A stretch of DNA of 64,000 nucleotides from Dechloromonas sp. A34 (GCF_026261605.1 NZ_CP102486.1:3658001-3722000); one strand, 5' to 3'; positions 54,120 to 63,719 are shown, counted from the first letter of the stretch. Notes: generated by a model from the letters alone, not told the origin. A program made the numbers and translations.

Positions 54120-54740
54120 CTACGGCCGCCCTGCCCCGGGCTGGTGATCCCGCTTGCCTGGCTGCTCCCTGGCCGCTGCCTTGCTCTTCTCCAGTTCGGC
54201 GCGCAATTCCCAGGCTGCCGCCTCCGCCTTGCGCCGAAACGGATCTTCGGCCGGGCTGCGATGCAAATAGGTTTCCATGGCCTGCAAGGCAGCCTGCTTG
54301 TCGCCCATCGCCTGAAGCGCTTCGCCCAGGCCGTAATAGGCGTTCAACTGGTTCGGCCGCAGCGTGGTCGCGGTATCGAAGAAGTCTGCCGCCGCCTGGT
54401 AATTACCCATGCCGAGCAGGGCATAGCCGGCATTGACATGGGCTTCGGGCAACTTGGGGTCGAGTTGCAGCACCCGGTGAAAGGCGGTCAGCGCATGCTC
54501 GTACTGCTTGGCATGCAGCATCAGCACACCCTCTTTGAATCGGCGATCCAGTTCTTCCTTGACCTTGTGCTCCACGTGCTTGTCGGGCTGGATTCCACCG
54601 CTCATTGGCGAACTATCCCAGCCGAAGTAGAGAGCAATCGCACACGCGGCAACAATTGCGCCAAGCAGCAAAGTTCTGCCCAGATCGCTGTCAATTAACC
54701 GTTGTTGGTCTGCCGCCTTGGGCAGGGCATTAGTTTCCAT
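54120..54740 (-). CDS. Membrane-anchored TPR protein
   Basis: 206 aa. One N-terminal helix (TLLLGAIVAACAIALYFG) then three to four TPRs (YEHALTAFHRVLQLDPKLPE, AHVNAGYALLGMGNYQAAAD, AYYGLGEALQAMGDKQAAL) and a basic, Ala-rich tail. It resembles the periplasmic TPR domain of CcmI/NrfG and could present apocytochrome to the CcsA/ResB synthase encoded upstream. Starts directly after the stop of the oxidase-like gene (abutting), so it is co-translated. Confidence 0.75.
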   Translation of the reverse strand: METNALPKAADQQRLIDSDLGRTLLLGAIVAACAIALYFGWDSSPMSGGIQPDKHVEHKVKEELDRRFKEGVLMLHAKQYEHALTAFHRVLQLDPKLPEAHVNAGYALLGMGNYQAAADFFDTATTLRPNQLNAYYGLGEALQAMGDKQAALQAMETYLHRSPAEDPFRRKAEAAAWELRAELEKSKAAAREQPGKRDHQPGAGRP

Positions 54741-56111
54741 TTAGTCGCTTCGCCTCTTCCAGATCGCCATCAATATCCACAGCACAAAAATACCGGCCCC
54801 TGCCGTCGCCAGCAATCCGCCGACGCCAGCCAGCCCCATCGCCACGTTGTGCATATTTTCAACCACAGTCGTATCGACATGCGGCGCCTTGCGCGGCACG
54901 CCGAGTCGCCCCGCCCAAGCCAGTCCAAGCACCATCAGACCGATGCCAGCTCCGTAGATCAATGGCTGCCAGCGCCACGACCACCCTTGGCTCAGAGCAA
55001 GGCCAAAACGCTCCAAGGCGCCCCGTGCCCAAATCATGTAGGCCAAGGTCACGGCACCGACCGTGCCATGGTAATGCGCCGGGACTGCCGTTGTTTCACC
55101 GCGAATACTGGCGCCGACAAGGCATCCAAGCACAAAAAGCGCAATCGAGCCGATCAGGCAACGATCAACCAGCGCCAAACGGCGGACTTTGCCCAGCCGG
55201 GCATAGCCGATCAGCAGGTAGCTGGCCAGGATGACCGGCGCCGGCCAGGTCACCCAGCGCATCACCTCGGTAAATCCCCTGCGGTAGGCCCGACTGCCGA
55301 CAGGAAAACTCAGCGCGAGAAGCAAATCTGCCAATACAGCCAGCAATTCGATGGCGACCAGGCCGATCACAACAGCGCGCCCCAGTCTAACCAGTGCCAG
55401 CGCTTCGCGCCCCAGGCAAAGCCAGGCCGCCATCAGCATCAGGGTATGAACAATCTGCAGCACATGCCCCCCGCCCCACAGACGGCTGTCGAGAGATACG
55501 TCGTCGCCAGCGCCGCGCAGCGCCAGCAGGAAGACCAGGATGGCTGCCCAGAAGGCAACGATGGCGGCCGCCACCATCCAACGCCAAAAACCGGGATCAC
55601 AGTCATCGGAGCGGGAAAATCCATGGCCGGCCAGGCTGGCGAGTGCCGCCATTCCCGCCAGGCCGACCCCCGCCAGAAAGGAGGCCAGGCCAAAATAGAA
55701 CGGCGGGCTGTCGAGCACCGGCACATAGTTAGCCAGGATGGGAGTGGCCTCGTCCGCGAACGGCGACAGCAGCATGGCCAGTACGCCAGCACCGGCCAGC
55801 CAGATGCCGGCTCGTGCACAGCGCGCCAAGACGCAGCAGGTGACCGGGATCGCCAGCAACCAGACTCCGGCCGCGACAGCCAGAAACCAGACAACAACCG
55901 CCAGATCGACATGAAGGACCAAGGCAGTACGGAATAACTCGGCGCCGAAACCAAGAAACGGCGTCCGCGCAAAGACCAGGACCATTGCGCACAGCGTCGA
56001 TGCTCCCAAGGCCAGTAGCGCCATGAACCACCAGGACACGGCAAGCGCCTGCGCCGATGACTCTTCAACAGTCCCGGGCTGGCGATCGATCGCAGCAGAT
56101 TGGAGTGTCAT
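54741..56111 (-). CDS. Divergent heme-copper-oxidase subunit I-like membrane protein
   Basis: 456 aa from ATG 56111 (a GTG at 56138 is possible) with about 12 membrane helices. Candidate heme ligands are seen in LHVDLAVVVWFLAV (helix 2), GGGHVLQIVH, and AHYHGTVGAVTLAYM (HxH, as in the low-/high-spin heme helix). The consecutive His pair that binds CuB is missing (MRWVTWPAPVIL at that place), so O2 or NO reduction is doubtful. It lies between CcsA and the TPR protein, without a subunit II gene. I think it is a heme-binding electron-transfer or heme-handling protein related to NorB/CcoN, but I am unsure. Confidence 0.6.
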   Translation of the reverse strand: MTLQSAAIDRQPGTVEESSAQALAVSWWFMALLALGASTLCAMVLVFARTPFLGFGAELFRTALVLHVDLAVVVWFLAVAAGVWLLAIPVTCCVLARCARAGIWLAGAGVLAMLLSPFADEATPILANYVPVLDSPPFYFGLASFLAGVGLAGMAALASLAGHGFSRSDDCDPGFWRWMVAAAIVAFWAAILVFLLALRGAGDDVSLDSRLWGGGHVLQIVHTLMLMAAWLCLGREALALVRLGRAVVIGLVAIELLAVLADLLLALSFPVGSRAYRRGFTEVMRWVTWPAPVILASYLLIGYARLGKVRRLALVDRCLIGSIALFVLGCLVGASIRGETTAVPAHYHGTVGAVTLAYMIWARGALERFGLALSQGWSWRWQPLIYGAGIGLMVLGLAWAGRLGVPRKAPHVDTTVVENMHNVAMGLAGVGGLLATAGAGIFVLWILMAIWKRRSD

Positions 56112-56127
56112 GAATGGCTGCCGAAAA

Positions 56128-56946
56128 TCAGACAGCACCCTGATGGGGAGTCTCGGAAATGAACGGCACCCCGAAGAAGGTCAGAAAGGCCGCGATGAAG
56201 ACCGCGAGAACCAGCCAAGCACCAAGGCGCGGCGAGAGATTGAAGGTCAGCCGTGCATGCAGGGATACGCCGACGATAATCCAGGTAATGAAGGCCCAGG
56301 TTTCCAGCGGGTCCCAATCCCAATAGCGCCCCCAAGCATCCTGCGCCCAAATCGCCCCGGCAATCAGCATCAGCGTTTCAAAGACGAAACCGATAGCCAT
56401 GCAGCGATAGGCCAGTTCGCCCAGGCGATCATCGGCTGGCAAGCGCTGGAACCAATCCCCCCCCCTCGCCGTCTGGCGCAGCAGAATGACCCCGGAGAGG
56501 CCGACCGCGACCAGCACGGCGCCGAGGAATACCTTGCCAAAACCGATATGGATGAACAGCCAGACCGTGTGATATGTCGGTGGCAGATGAGCCTCGCCCG
56601 GACTGACCGTCATCAGCCAGCCCATCATCGTAAACAGGATGGGCATCACCACCGCCGCTACTGGCCGTACCGCCGGCAGCCGCCAGTAGGCAATGGAGAA
56701 GGCCAACATCAGGCTCCAGATATTGCTCGACAGAATCTCGAACATGGTCACGAAGGGGCCGTGGTCGAGACGCTGCCAACGCGCGGCAATGGCAACCGTA
56801 TGCAGGGCCAGGCCGAGCAGAATCAGGCCCAGGGTCACCCTTTCGGGATGTTTCTTGAGCAGCACGCCGAAAATAGCCAGGCTGCCGGCCAGCACATAGG
56901 CGATCACCGCAGCCCACAGAACCCTCAATTCAACCATCAAGTCCAA
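56128..56946 (-). CDS. ccsA: Cytochrome c synthase subunit CcsA/ResC
   Basis: 272 aa; TTG start at 56946, six bases after AGGAG, or ATG three codons later. Eight membrane helices and the heme-handling WWD motif (AQDAWGRYWDWDPLETWAF); flanking His in YHTVWLFIHIGFGK and LHARL. With ResB it forms the System II synthase that exports heme and attaches it to apocytochrome. Located 60 bp after resB. Distinct from CcmC by length and partner. Confidence 0.92.
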   Translation of the reverse strand: MDLMVELRVLWAAVIAYVLAGSLAIFGVLLKKHPERVTLGLILLGLALHTVAIAARWQRLDHGPFVTMFEILSSNIWSLMLAFSIAYWRLPAVRPVAAVVMPILFTMMGWLMTVSPGEAHLPPTYHTVWLFIHIGFGKVFLGAVLVAVGLSGVILLRQTARGGDWFQRLPADDRLGELAYRCMAIGFVFETLMLIAGAIWAQDAWGRYWDWDPLETWAFITWIIVGVSLHARLTFNLSPRLGAWLVLAVFIAAFLTFFGVPFISETPHQGAV

Positions 56947-57006
56947 TTGCTTCTCCTGCCTGCATTTCCAAAGGATGGGAATTATCTACGCAATCAAGAT
57001 GCCAGC

Positions 57007-57999
57007 TCAGGCATTCCAGGGCGTCGCGTTAAACTTTCGCCAGAAATGCCAGCCCAGCGCAAGGACCGCCAGCACTGCAACGGCGAGCAGCCAGTAGAGC
57101 GTCGGATCATAGGTCACCTTGTAACCCATCCACGAACGCATCCCGGCATAGACCAGACGCCCCCCTGGTAGTTCGACGCTGCGCTGGCGTGGGGACAAAT
57201 CGCGACCGGAAAAATCCGGTAACTCGTAACGCTGGTCGAGATAGCGCACGACGATGCGATAGTTGGTCGGCAAGCGGAACTCACCCGGCTGATCCTCCTT
57301 GATCAGTTCCTCGTCAAGTTGCAGCATCACCCAGACCGGTTCGGTCATCCCTGGCAAGACCCATTGCTGTGCCTGGCCCGTCGAATTCACCGGATAGCTG
57401 GGCAGGTTGATCGAACCGCGAATTATCGGCTGGCCCGGCCGCAGCCAGTCGAAGATCAGCGCGAACCCCTTGTTCGATGTCGTGTAGAAGCGGTAGCCAT
57501 CGAGCACCAGGGGGACATGGTCGCCGATGACATCCTGATGCCGCTGGCCGGCCGCATCGACCCAGCTGACCCGATTCCGCGTCTGCAAACGATACAGCCC
57601 TTCACCGTAGGCAATGCTGAAGCCGTGATTGATGAAGCGCAGCTTGTCCAGCGTCCGGCGATGCCAGACCCCCTCACCGGTGACCAGCACATCGCCGGCA
57701 AACTCGGTTTCCTGGACCACTTCGGCCTGCCCGTTGAGATAGGTCAGACGCCCCAGGGCGATCAACAGGATCAGCGCCAACAGCGCCAGGTGAAAGAGCA
57801 GCAAGGGCTTCTGCTGGCGGAAATATGGCCGGGTCAGGATGGCCGCCAGCAGATTGACGGCGAGCAGAACCAAGGACGAGACCAGCCAGGGACTGGTATG
57901 GCTCTCGTTCAGATAGGCAATCAGAATGCCGGCCCCGAGAAAGACGAAGGCGGCCAGCGTCAGGCGGAGCGACCCGAGCCAACCCAGCAGACGCATCAT
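57007..57999 (-). CDS. resB: Cytochrome c biogenesis protein ResB
   Basis: 330 aa; starts MMRLLGWLGSLRLTLAAFVF, with three N-terminal helices, a large periplasmic domain (GDVLVTGEGVWHRRTLDKL, YRFYTTSNKGFALIF) and a C-terminal helix (LYWLLAVAVLAVLALGWHF). ResB-like domain shortened relative to classic ResB. The start overlaps the 11-heme cytochrome stop (ATGATG), so synthase is translated with its probable client. A dedicated ResB/CcsA beside a multiheme cytochrome is known in other bacteria. Confidence 0.88.
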   Translation of the reverse strand: MMRLLGWLGSLRLTLAAFVFLGAGILIAYLNESHTSPWLVSSLVLLAVNLLAAILTRPYFRQQKPLLLFHLALLALILLIALGRLTYLNGQAEVVQETEFAGDVLVTGEGVWHRRTLDKLRFINHGFSIAYGEGLYRLQTRNRVSWVDAAGQRHQDVIGDHVPLVLDGYRFYTTSNKGFALIFDWLRPGQPIIRGSINLPSYPVNSTGQAQQWVLPGMTEPVWVMLQLDEELIKEDQPGEFRLPTNYRIVVRYLDQRYELPDFSGRDLSPRQRSVELPGGRLVYAGMRSWMGYKVTYDPTLYWLLAVAVLAVLALGWHFWRKFNATPWNA

Positions 58000-60677
58000 G
58001 GCGGCGGATTGCAGGTATTTCTCATCCAGTCCTTGCCGGTGGCGGGATTGGTATTGTTGCTTGAATTGCCATTGGTCGAATTGATCCGACTGCCGGCCGC
58101 CTTGCTGCGCGACCCGCAGTTGCCTTCGCTCCACGAACCGCTGGTCCCGAAGCTGTAAACCTTCAATTTGGACTCAAGGTAATAGGGTTCCTTGGTGTAA
58201 TAGTCGCTGTTACCGTTGATCGATACCTCGAAGCTCGAACCTGCGGCAAAGCCAGCCTCCTCGCCGACATCGTTCAGGTTGACCAGCAGGGAACGGTTCT
58301 TCCAGCCATGAGGCACGGCGACGTGGCACCAGGTGCACTCCAGCCCGGGCACTTTGTCGAGATGATAATTATGCAGATTGCCTCGACCGCCACCGGAAAA
58401 CCCGCTGGAACTAGTCGGGTTGTGACATTTAAGGCAAAGGATGGTCGCTGTACTCGAGCGCGACTCCTTGTCCCAGGTTCCCTTCAGAATGAAATCATTG
58501 GTCGAGCCGTGCGGCCCCCACGGCTTGCCGGTGTCGGGGATGACCGAGGTTCCCGAAGACACGTTCGATCCATGGCAGTCGGTGCAATACATGGTTTGCG
58601 TACCCAGCGCATTGCTCCACGGTGTCCGCCAAGCACTGGTCGCCGTCACATTGCGCAAGGCCGCCGTTCTACCGGTGGGCGCCATCACCGGATGCCAGGA
58701 ACGGTGATTATTGTTGGCGAAGGTGCTGTTGGCCCCGGCCTCGACGCCGAGATTGGTTCCAGTCGACCCGGTATTGTGCCCAGAGGGTGCCTGGAACTCC
58801 CTCGCCTGGTTGGTATACATGGTCAGGCCATTGGTGCCGCTGGTCGTCCCAGCCGCCCCGACCAGCGGGCGATTACCGCCGTTATCGACATGCAGGTTGT
58901 TGTCGGAATAGCCGAAATCGGAGTGGCACTTCAGGCAGATCTGATACTCGCGGGTGACGTAGGTCTGGCCGACATCGGTTGCTGCACTGCTCCCCGGGTC
59001 GCCGCGCTTGATGGTATAACTGGTCGGCAAGGCATGGAAACTCGCCGAGCCGTAGGTCGGCTCGACGCCCCAGGAGCCGCGTAGCACGCCGGAAATGATG
59101 TTGGTGTGGGTCATGGCTGCGTCTCGGTGATCGTGAACGCCGCCGCTGGCGCCATTCTGCATTACATCCTGGGTGTTGGCCGCAGTCAGCGCGCCGGGCA
59201 GACCATTCCGTGCCCGGATCACGCGATGGGGGTTGTGGCAGTCGGTGCATTCGGCATGGCGGTTGCTGGTGTTGCCAAGCCCCAGGTTTTGGCGCGACTC
59301 GATAAGGTCCTTGCCACATTGGCTGCCAGACTGACTGCAATCGAGAAAGCCGCTGACATTGACCGAGCTGCTCGGATCATGTACTTCGGGCGTACCAACG
59401 GTCAGTGGCATGCGCCGCCCGAGGTCGAAATCCGATTTGATGTCTGGTGCCCCACCGCTGACCGTAGTCACGATGCTGGCAGCTGTCGTGGTGTGACATT
59501 GATAACAAACCTGTTCCAACGCCGGATTGCCCCCGCCCTTCGGCGACGAGACGCTGTCCGTTCCTTCGCGCAGCAGGCGGCGGGCACCTTGCACGGTGTG
59601 GGTGTCGTGGCAATTCAAGCAGGCGGCCTGCCAGACCGGCAGGTTGGCCGGAAATTCGCGCTGGGTGCTGGCCGCCGCCTTGTAGGTTTCATTGGCGACT
59701 GCCGGATTGGCGTGTGCCGAGAAAAGCCATGAGGCTCCAGCCTTGTCATGGCAGGCCAGGCAGATGATATCGCCGGTATTGTCGGCCGGATCGAAGCCCG
59801 CCGGCGCCACGGCATGCTGCTTGTGCTGGAAGCGGTTCAGGCGCAGGAATTTTTGATTGCCAACTACCGCCTCATTGGTTTCCCGAATATGGGGATCGTG
59901 GCAGGTGGCACATTGAACCTGGGCCTGATTGGCCCCCGGCGTGCCGGTATTTTCGAGTTTGAGCGTGGGCTTGATGGTCGAGGTGCGGACCCCGATCAAG
60001 GTGCTATTCGCACTCGGCGCACGGAGTTCGCCATCGCGAGACGCCAGCGCATCGTTGTAGGAAACCGAAATCGGATGGTCGTTGGTGAGGTCGGTACCGA
60101 GGTTGCGTGTAAAGCCGGTGGTTGCGCCAGAGCCAGTGGGCATCGTGGTCGAGGCGCCGGTCGTGGTTATGGTGCTGCTGCCCTGAGGATTGGGCGTCGG
60201 GCTGATGCCGTTCAGGACATTGACGTTGCCGACGGCGACCGTGCCATCGTGACAGGACAGGCAAAGCTTGGAACTGCCGCCGGGCTGGTCGAGCGAGCCT
60301 TGCACCTGCTTGGCGTCGAGCGTATTGGAATCGTAGAGCACATAGCTCTGGGTGTAGCCGTTACCTGCCAGCTTGCGATTCCATAGTGGCGTGGCACCGG
60401 TCGCTACTCCATGCGGCGTGTGACAAAAGACGCAGATTTGGGTCTCGGAGGCTGCCTTGATATTGCGGGTCGGCACCGTTCCGGCACCCGACTTGGGATT
60501 GACGTAACCCGAGCCATCGGTTGCCGCCGAAAGGTTGTGCTTGGTGCCGCGGATGTCGGAAACCCGGGCCGCCTGCACCTGCTCCATGCCATAGCGCAGG
60601 AAGACGAACGCGACGAAGAAAGTCAGACCGGCAATCTGCAGCAGGCGTTGCCCGAGGTGACCACTCCTAATTCCCAT
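57996..60677 (-). CDS. Eleven-heme secreted c-type cytochrome
   Basis: 893 aa from MGIRSGHLGQ, with an N-terminal hydrophobic segment (IAGLTFFVAFVFLRYG). Eleven CxxCH motifs occur in order: CVFCH, CLSCH, CATCH, CLACH, CLNCH, CYQCH, CTDCH, CLKCH, CTDCH, CLKCH, CTWCH, wide apart with Ser/Thr/Gly-rich linkers, plus distal His. Size and low heme density suit a doubled-CXXCH-type outer-surface or outer-membrane conduit cytochrome. The C-terminus has a Ser/Asn-rich tail ending in CNPPP. Overlaps both neighbours. Role inferred: long-range electron transfer to or from outside the cell, or a periplasmic wire. Confidence 0.9.
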   Translation of the reverse strand: MGIRSGHLGQRLLQIAGLTFFVAFVFLRYGMEQVQAARVSDIRGTKHNLSAATDGSGYVNPKSGAGTVPTRNIKAASETQICVFCHTPHGVATGATPLWNRKLAGNGYTQSYVLYDSNTLDAKQVQGSLDQPGGSSKLCLSCHDGTVAVGNVNVLNGISPTPNPQGSSTITTTGASTTMPTGSGATTGFTRNLGTDLTNDHPISVSYNDALASRDGELRAPSANSTLIGVRTSTIKPTLKLENTGTPGANQAQVQCATCHDPHIRETNEAVVGNQKFLRLNRFQHKQHAVAPAGFDPADNTGDIICLACHDKAGASWLFSAHANPAVANETYKAAASTQREFPANLPVWQAACLNCHDTHTVQGARRLLREGTDSVSSPKGGGNPALEQVCYQCHTTTAASIVTTVSGGAPDIKSDFDLGRRMPLTVGTPEVHDPSSSVNVSGFLDCSQSGSQCGKDLIESRQNLGLGNTSNRHAECTDCHNPHRVIRARNGLPGALTAANTQDVMQNGASGGVHDHRDAAMTHTNIISGVLRGSWGVEPTYGSASFHALPTSYTIKRGDPGSSAATDVGQTYVTREYQICLKCHSDFGYSDNNLHVDNGGNRPLVGAAGTTSGTNGLTMYTNQAREFQAPSGHNTGSTGTNLGVEAGANSTFANNNHRSWHPVMAPTGRTAALRNVTATSAWRTPWSNALGTQTMYCTDCHGSNVSSGTSVIPDTGKPWGPHGSTNDFILKGTWDKESRSSTATILCLKCHNPTSSSGFSGGGRGNLHNYHLDKVPGLECTWCHVAVPHGWKNRSLLVNLNDVGEEAGFAAGSSFEVSINGNSDYYTKEPYYLESKLKVYSFGTSGSWSEGNCGSRSKAAGSRINSTNGNSSNNTNPATGKDWMRNTCNPPP

Positions 60678-61746
60678 TCTCTGCGCCCCCACCCAAAAAC
60701 TGAAAAACCGCTATTCGACCATTGAATGTATCCGCCACAAAAACACGATTTCCCCTATCCACCCAGACGCCTGCCGGCAGATAGAAAGTCCCGGCCTCCT
60801 TGCCGGCTCCCCCAATTGGGAGCAGAAATCGAGCCTGATCGTCGAAGATCAGCAAATGGTCGTAATAGGACTCGACCACATAGATATTGTTCTCGGAATC
60901 GGTGGCAACGCCCTTGGGGCGGACGAAATTACCGATCTTGGTACCCCGCTCGCCGATGATGAGCGGGGCGGCGCTACCATCGAGGGTGATGAGTTGAGCC
61001 CGAGCGTTCATCGTATCGGCGACCAGCAGCTTGCCATTGTTAAGCGACAGGTAGGTCGGGAAATTGAACTCGCCCGGCCCTTCGCCGCGTTGGCCGATAG
61101 TCCTGACCTGGCGGCCGGTCACATCGAAGACCTTGATCTGGTGAGCCTGGGTATCGGCCACGTAGAGCAGGGCTTCATTGGCATCCCAGGCCAGGCCGGT
61201 CGGGCGCTCGAGCACACCCTGGCCGATCACGCTCTGACCATTGCCTTTCTGATCGAGGACGATCACTTCCTTGCGTTCGGAATCGGCGACGAAAACCCGC
61301 CCGGCCGGCCCCAGCGCAATGCCCGTGGGCGCCGAGAAGCGCCGGAAGCCGTCGGAAAATTCCCAGACATCGAGCACGCCATTGGGTTGATCGAAAACGT
61401 AGACGGCACCACGGCTGACGTCGGTGACCAGGATGCGGCCGTTCTCGTCCACCGTACCGGACTGCGGCCGCTGCAAGACCACCGGATTCTGCAGGTCGAG
61501 CAGACCGGCCACCCATTTGAGCGCCTCGATCAGATAGTTTTTCTTGGTCGGTTCGGCAGGGACGAAATTGTGCTCGCCGATCAATTCGCCGACATAGACA
61601 TAACGCGGTACTTCCTCGTCGCTTACCGGCGGGAAATAGATGCGCTGTGCCGTGGCCGCCCGCGTCGGATCGAAGCGCAGCACCTGCTTCTCGGTGGCAC
61701 AGCCGCCGAGAAGGACAAGGAACGCAAGGATCAGCAAGCGTTTCAA
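60667..61746 (-). CDS. NHL-repeat lipoprotein
   Basis: 359 aa. Lipobox LLGGCATEK at the N-terminus. Six NHL-type blades from about residue 90 (GRILVTDVSRGAVYVFD, GRVFVADSERKEVIVLD, ALLYVADTQAHQIKVFD, NNIYVVESYYDHLLIFD, NRVFVADTFNGRIAVFQ). NHL propeller proteins accompany multiheme cytochromes in porin-cytochrome gene clusters and may bind or align them at the outer membrane. The stop overlaps the start of the 11-heme cytochrome by eleven bases. Confidence 0.88.
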   Translation of the reverse strand: MKRLLILAFLVLLGGCATEKQVLRFDPTRAATAQRIYFPPVSDEEVPRYVYVGELIGEHNFVPAEPTKKNYLIEALKWVAGLLDLQNPVVLQRPQSGTVDENGRILVTDVSRGAVYVFDQPNGVLDVWEFSDGFRRFSAPTGIALGPAGRVFVADSERKEVIVLDQKGNGQSVIGQGVLERPTGLAWDANEALLYVADTQAHQIKVFDVTGRQVRTIGQRGEGPGEFNFPTYLSLNNGKLLVADTMNARAQLITLDGSAAPLIIGERGTKIGNFVRPKGVATDSENNIYVVESYYDHLLIFDDQARFLLPIGGAGKEAGTFYLPAGVWVDRGNRVFVADTFNGRIAVFQFLGGGAENGN

Positions 61747-62726
61747 GCGCGCATCCTGAAGGTGAGCAGACGGCGAGCTGCCATATCGACAATGTAAAGC
61801 GTCTGGTTGGCAATCGCCATCCCACGCGGCTCGACCAGGCCCAGCGTGCCGAATTCGGGATCGGCGAGCAGCGTTCCCTGGCGATAGACGCGGATCACGC
61901 GATCCCGGGCATCGGCAATGACCAGCCAGCCGTCGCCAGCCGCCAGCGCCGAGACTTGGCCGGCATCGTCGGCAACGACAGTCAGGTTACGGCTGGCGAA
62001 CATCTCGATGGCGACGACGCATTGGCAGGCACGGTCCGCGACATAGAGCATCCGGCCATCCATCGCCATGGTGATCGGCTGTTCGGGCAACAGGCCGTCC
62101 GGCAGAACGGTGGCCGCGCGACCATGGGGCATGATCTCCTCGAGGCGGCGCTGGACGCGGTCGAGACCGTAATAGCGGCCGCTCGTCGTATCGACGGTGA
62201 CCTCGTCGTAGAAGGCGGAGCCCAGTTGCGGGTTCAGCGTCTGCATCGGCCGTCCGGTTCGGGAGAAACGGGTGGCCGGCACGGCACCGCCATTGGCGAC
62301 CACCACCGAACCATCGCTCAGCGCCGCCAGCCGGGTCTGCTGGGTAACCCGGACACCGCGCACGACGGACATCGCATCCTGCATCGGATCGTAACGGAAC
62401 AAGGCCGACAGTCCGGCGTCGGCGATGTAGATGTCGCGCTGCGGACTGACCGCGACCGCCACCGGGGCGACGAACAGGGTCATCGGCCCGAAATTGTCGG
62501 CGCGCAGGTCGGGGAAGCCGGACTCGTTGATCCGCGCCAGTAGCCGGGCACCCATGTACGCCGGACCGGGCTGCAGCACTTTGCTCTGGGCGCCGGCCAG
62601 GCCGGCGGCCAGCAGCGCACTGCCGCCCACACCGGCCAGCAGGAATCGCCGGCGCGGCCAATTGGTCGCTACAGGTGGGAAGGACGCCTCACCAGCGCCC
62701 GGGTCCGGATGTCTCGTGTCCACCAA
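61743..62726 (-). CDS. Tat-exported NHL-like beta-propeller protein
   Basis: 327 aa. The N-terminus has a twin-Arg signal WPRRRFLLAGVGGSALLAAG, so it is exported folded. Propeller blades resemble NHL repeats (RDIYIADAGLSALFRYD, GRMLYVADRACQCVVAIE, GWLVIADARDRVIRVYR, TLYIVDMAARRLLTF). Overlaps the next gene by four bases and the upstream triheme cytochrome gene by 38 bases. Folded export may mean a bound cofactor, but no motif shows one. Role presumed structural in the cytochrome assembly. Confidence 0.8.
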   Translation of the reverse strand: MVDTRHPDPGAGEASFPPVATNWPRRRFLLAGVGGSALLAAGLAGAQSKVLQPGPAYMGARLLARINESGFPDLRADNFGPMTLFVAPVAVAVSPQRDIYIADAGLSALFRYDPMQDAMSVVRGVRVTQQTRLAALSDGSVVVANGGAVPATRFSRTGRPMQTLNPQLGSAFYDEVTVDTTSGRYYGLDRVQRRLEEIMPHGRAATVLPDGLLPEQPITMAMDGRMLYVADRACQCVVAIEMFASRNLTVVADDAGQVSALAAGDGWLVIADARDRVIRVYRQGTLLADPEFGTLGLVEPRGMAIANQTLYIVDMAARRLLTFRMRA

Positions 62727-63087
62727 AAACCCCCGTTGGCAAGCCTGGTTTGCCGGAATGGCAGAGATCGCAATTCTCGGGCGACCAGGCGATATCGTTG
62801 TTGTGGCAAGCGCCGCAGAAGCGGCCCTCGATGATGTCCGTCATCGTAATCGTGTTCGAGCCGGCGCGCATCTTGAAACCGAGTTCGGCATGACAAACTT
62901 TGCAGCGAAAACGGATGCGATGAAACCAGTGGGGGAAGACTACCGGTCGCATCCCGTTCTTTTCGGCCTGCCGATTGATCACCACATCGGCGTATTCTGC
63001 CCGGCTCTCGATCATGCCACCGAACACCATGATCGCCGCGAAAACGAGAGTGCCGGCCCGACGCAATTGATTATGAAACTGGCTCAT
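62689..63087 (-). CDS. Triheme c7-type cytochrome
   Basis: 132 aa; signal peptide (AGTLVFAAIMVFGGMIESRA). Three heme motifs CKVCH, CGACH and CDLCH with extra His (FPHWFHRIRF) as axial ligands, fitting the c(7)-type triheme domain. A small periplasmic carrier, like PpcA in Geobacter, that can link an inner-membrane donor to the larger cytochrome. Its start overlaps the upstream triheme gene by four bases. Confidence 0.9.
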   Translation of the reverse strand: MSQFHNQLRRAGTLVFAAIMVFGGMIESRAEYADVVINRQAEKNGMRPVVFPHWFHRIRFRCKVCHAELGFKMRAGSNTITMTDIIEGRFCGACHNNDIAWSPENCDLCHSGKPGLPTGVFGGHETSGPGRW

Positions 63088-63719
63088 GGCCGCCGCTCAT
63101 TTTTCTGATGCATCAGGAGATCGACGTTGGCCGGCAGCGCAGGCTTGCTTGCGCCAGCTTTCGGAATGCTGTGGCAGCGCATGCACTCGGTCAACGGGAA
63201 AGCGACCGCTCCGTGGCAAACGCCACACTGCTCGCCTTGCAGAATCTTGAACATCGAAATCTGCGAAGTCCCGGTCTGGGTCTTGAAGATCCCCTCATGA
63301 CAGTTCACGCAATCGAGCCACTCGGTATGTTGGCGATGCGGGAAACGCACCGCCGGCATCCCGCCTTTGGCGTCGAGAATGATGTCCTGATCCAGTTTTC
63401 GGATCACCGTCTGCGGGAAGAGCTTCTCGCGCGGACGGATTTCGCCGTTTTCCAGGGCCTGAACCCAGCGCACCTGATTGCCGGCATGGTCCGGGGCCAG
63501 TTTGGAGAGCGCCTCGGCGGGCTGCTGGAGGATCTTGGTTCCCCGCGAACGCGGGTCGTGAATGCCGTCCTTGGCCAGAGCCGGCCATTCCCCGGCTGCG
63601 GCAGCGGCCGCCAGCAGCGCCAAAAAAGCGCCGCAGAAAGCCAGCCGGAGGCCGCCAGGGCCTCCGGTCAGGATTTTCAACACATGGAAAGCATCAACCA
63701 GGGATGTAGACACCCGCAT
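63084..63719 (-). CDS. Second triheme c-type cytochrome
   Basis: 211 aa from MRVSTSLVDAFHVLK (ATG 63719), overlapping the stop of the upstream gene by 26 bases. Signal/anchor segment LRLAFCGAFLALLAAAAAAG. Heme motifs CVNCH, CGVCH and CMRCH, with His ligands in FPHRQHTEWLDC. An N-terminal 80-residue segment without heme precedes the c7-like domain. Paired with the smaller triheme protein in the same operon, probably a periplasmic relay. The start is not certain. Confidence 0.85.
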   Translation of the reverse strand: MRVSTSLVDAFHVLKILTGGPGGLRLAFCGAFLALLAAAAAAGEWPALAKDGIHDPRSRGTKILQQPAEALSKLAPDHAGNQVRWVQALENGEIRPREKLFPQTVIRKLDQDIILDAKGGMPAVRFPHRQHTEWLDCVNCHEGIFKTQTGTSQISMFKILQGEQCGVCHGAVAFPLTECMRCHSIPKAGASKPALPANVDLLMHQKNERRP

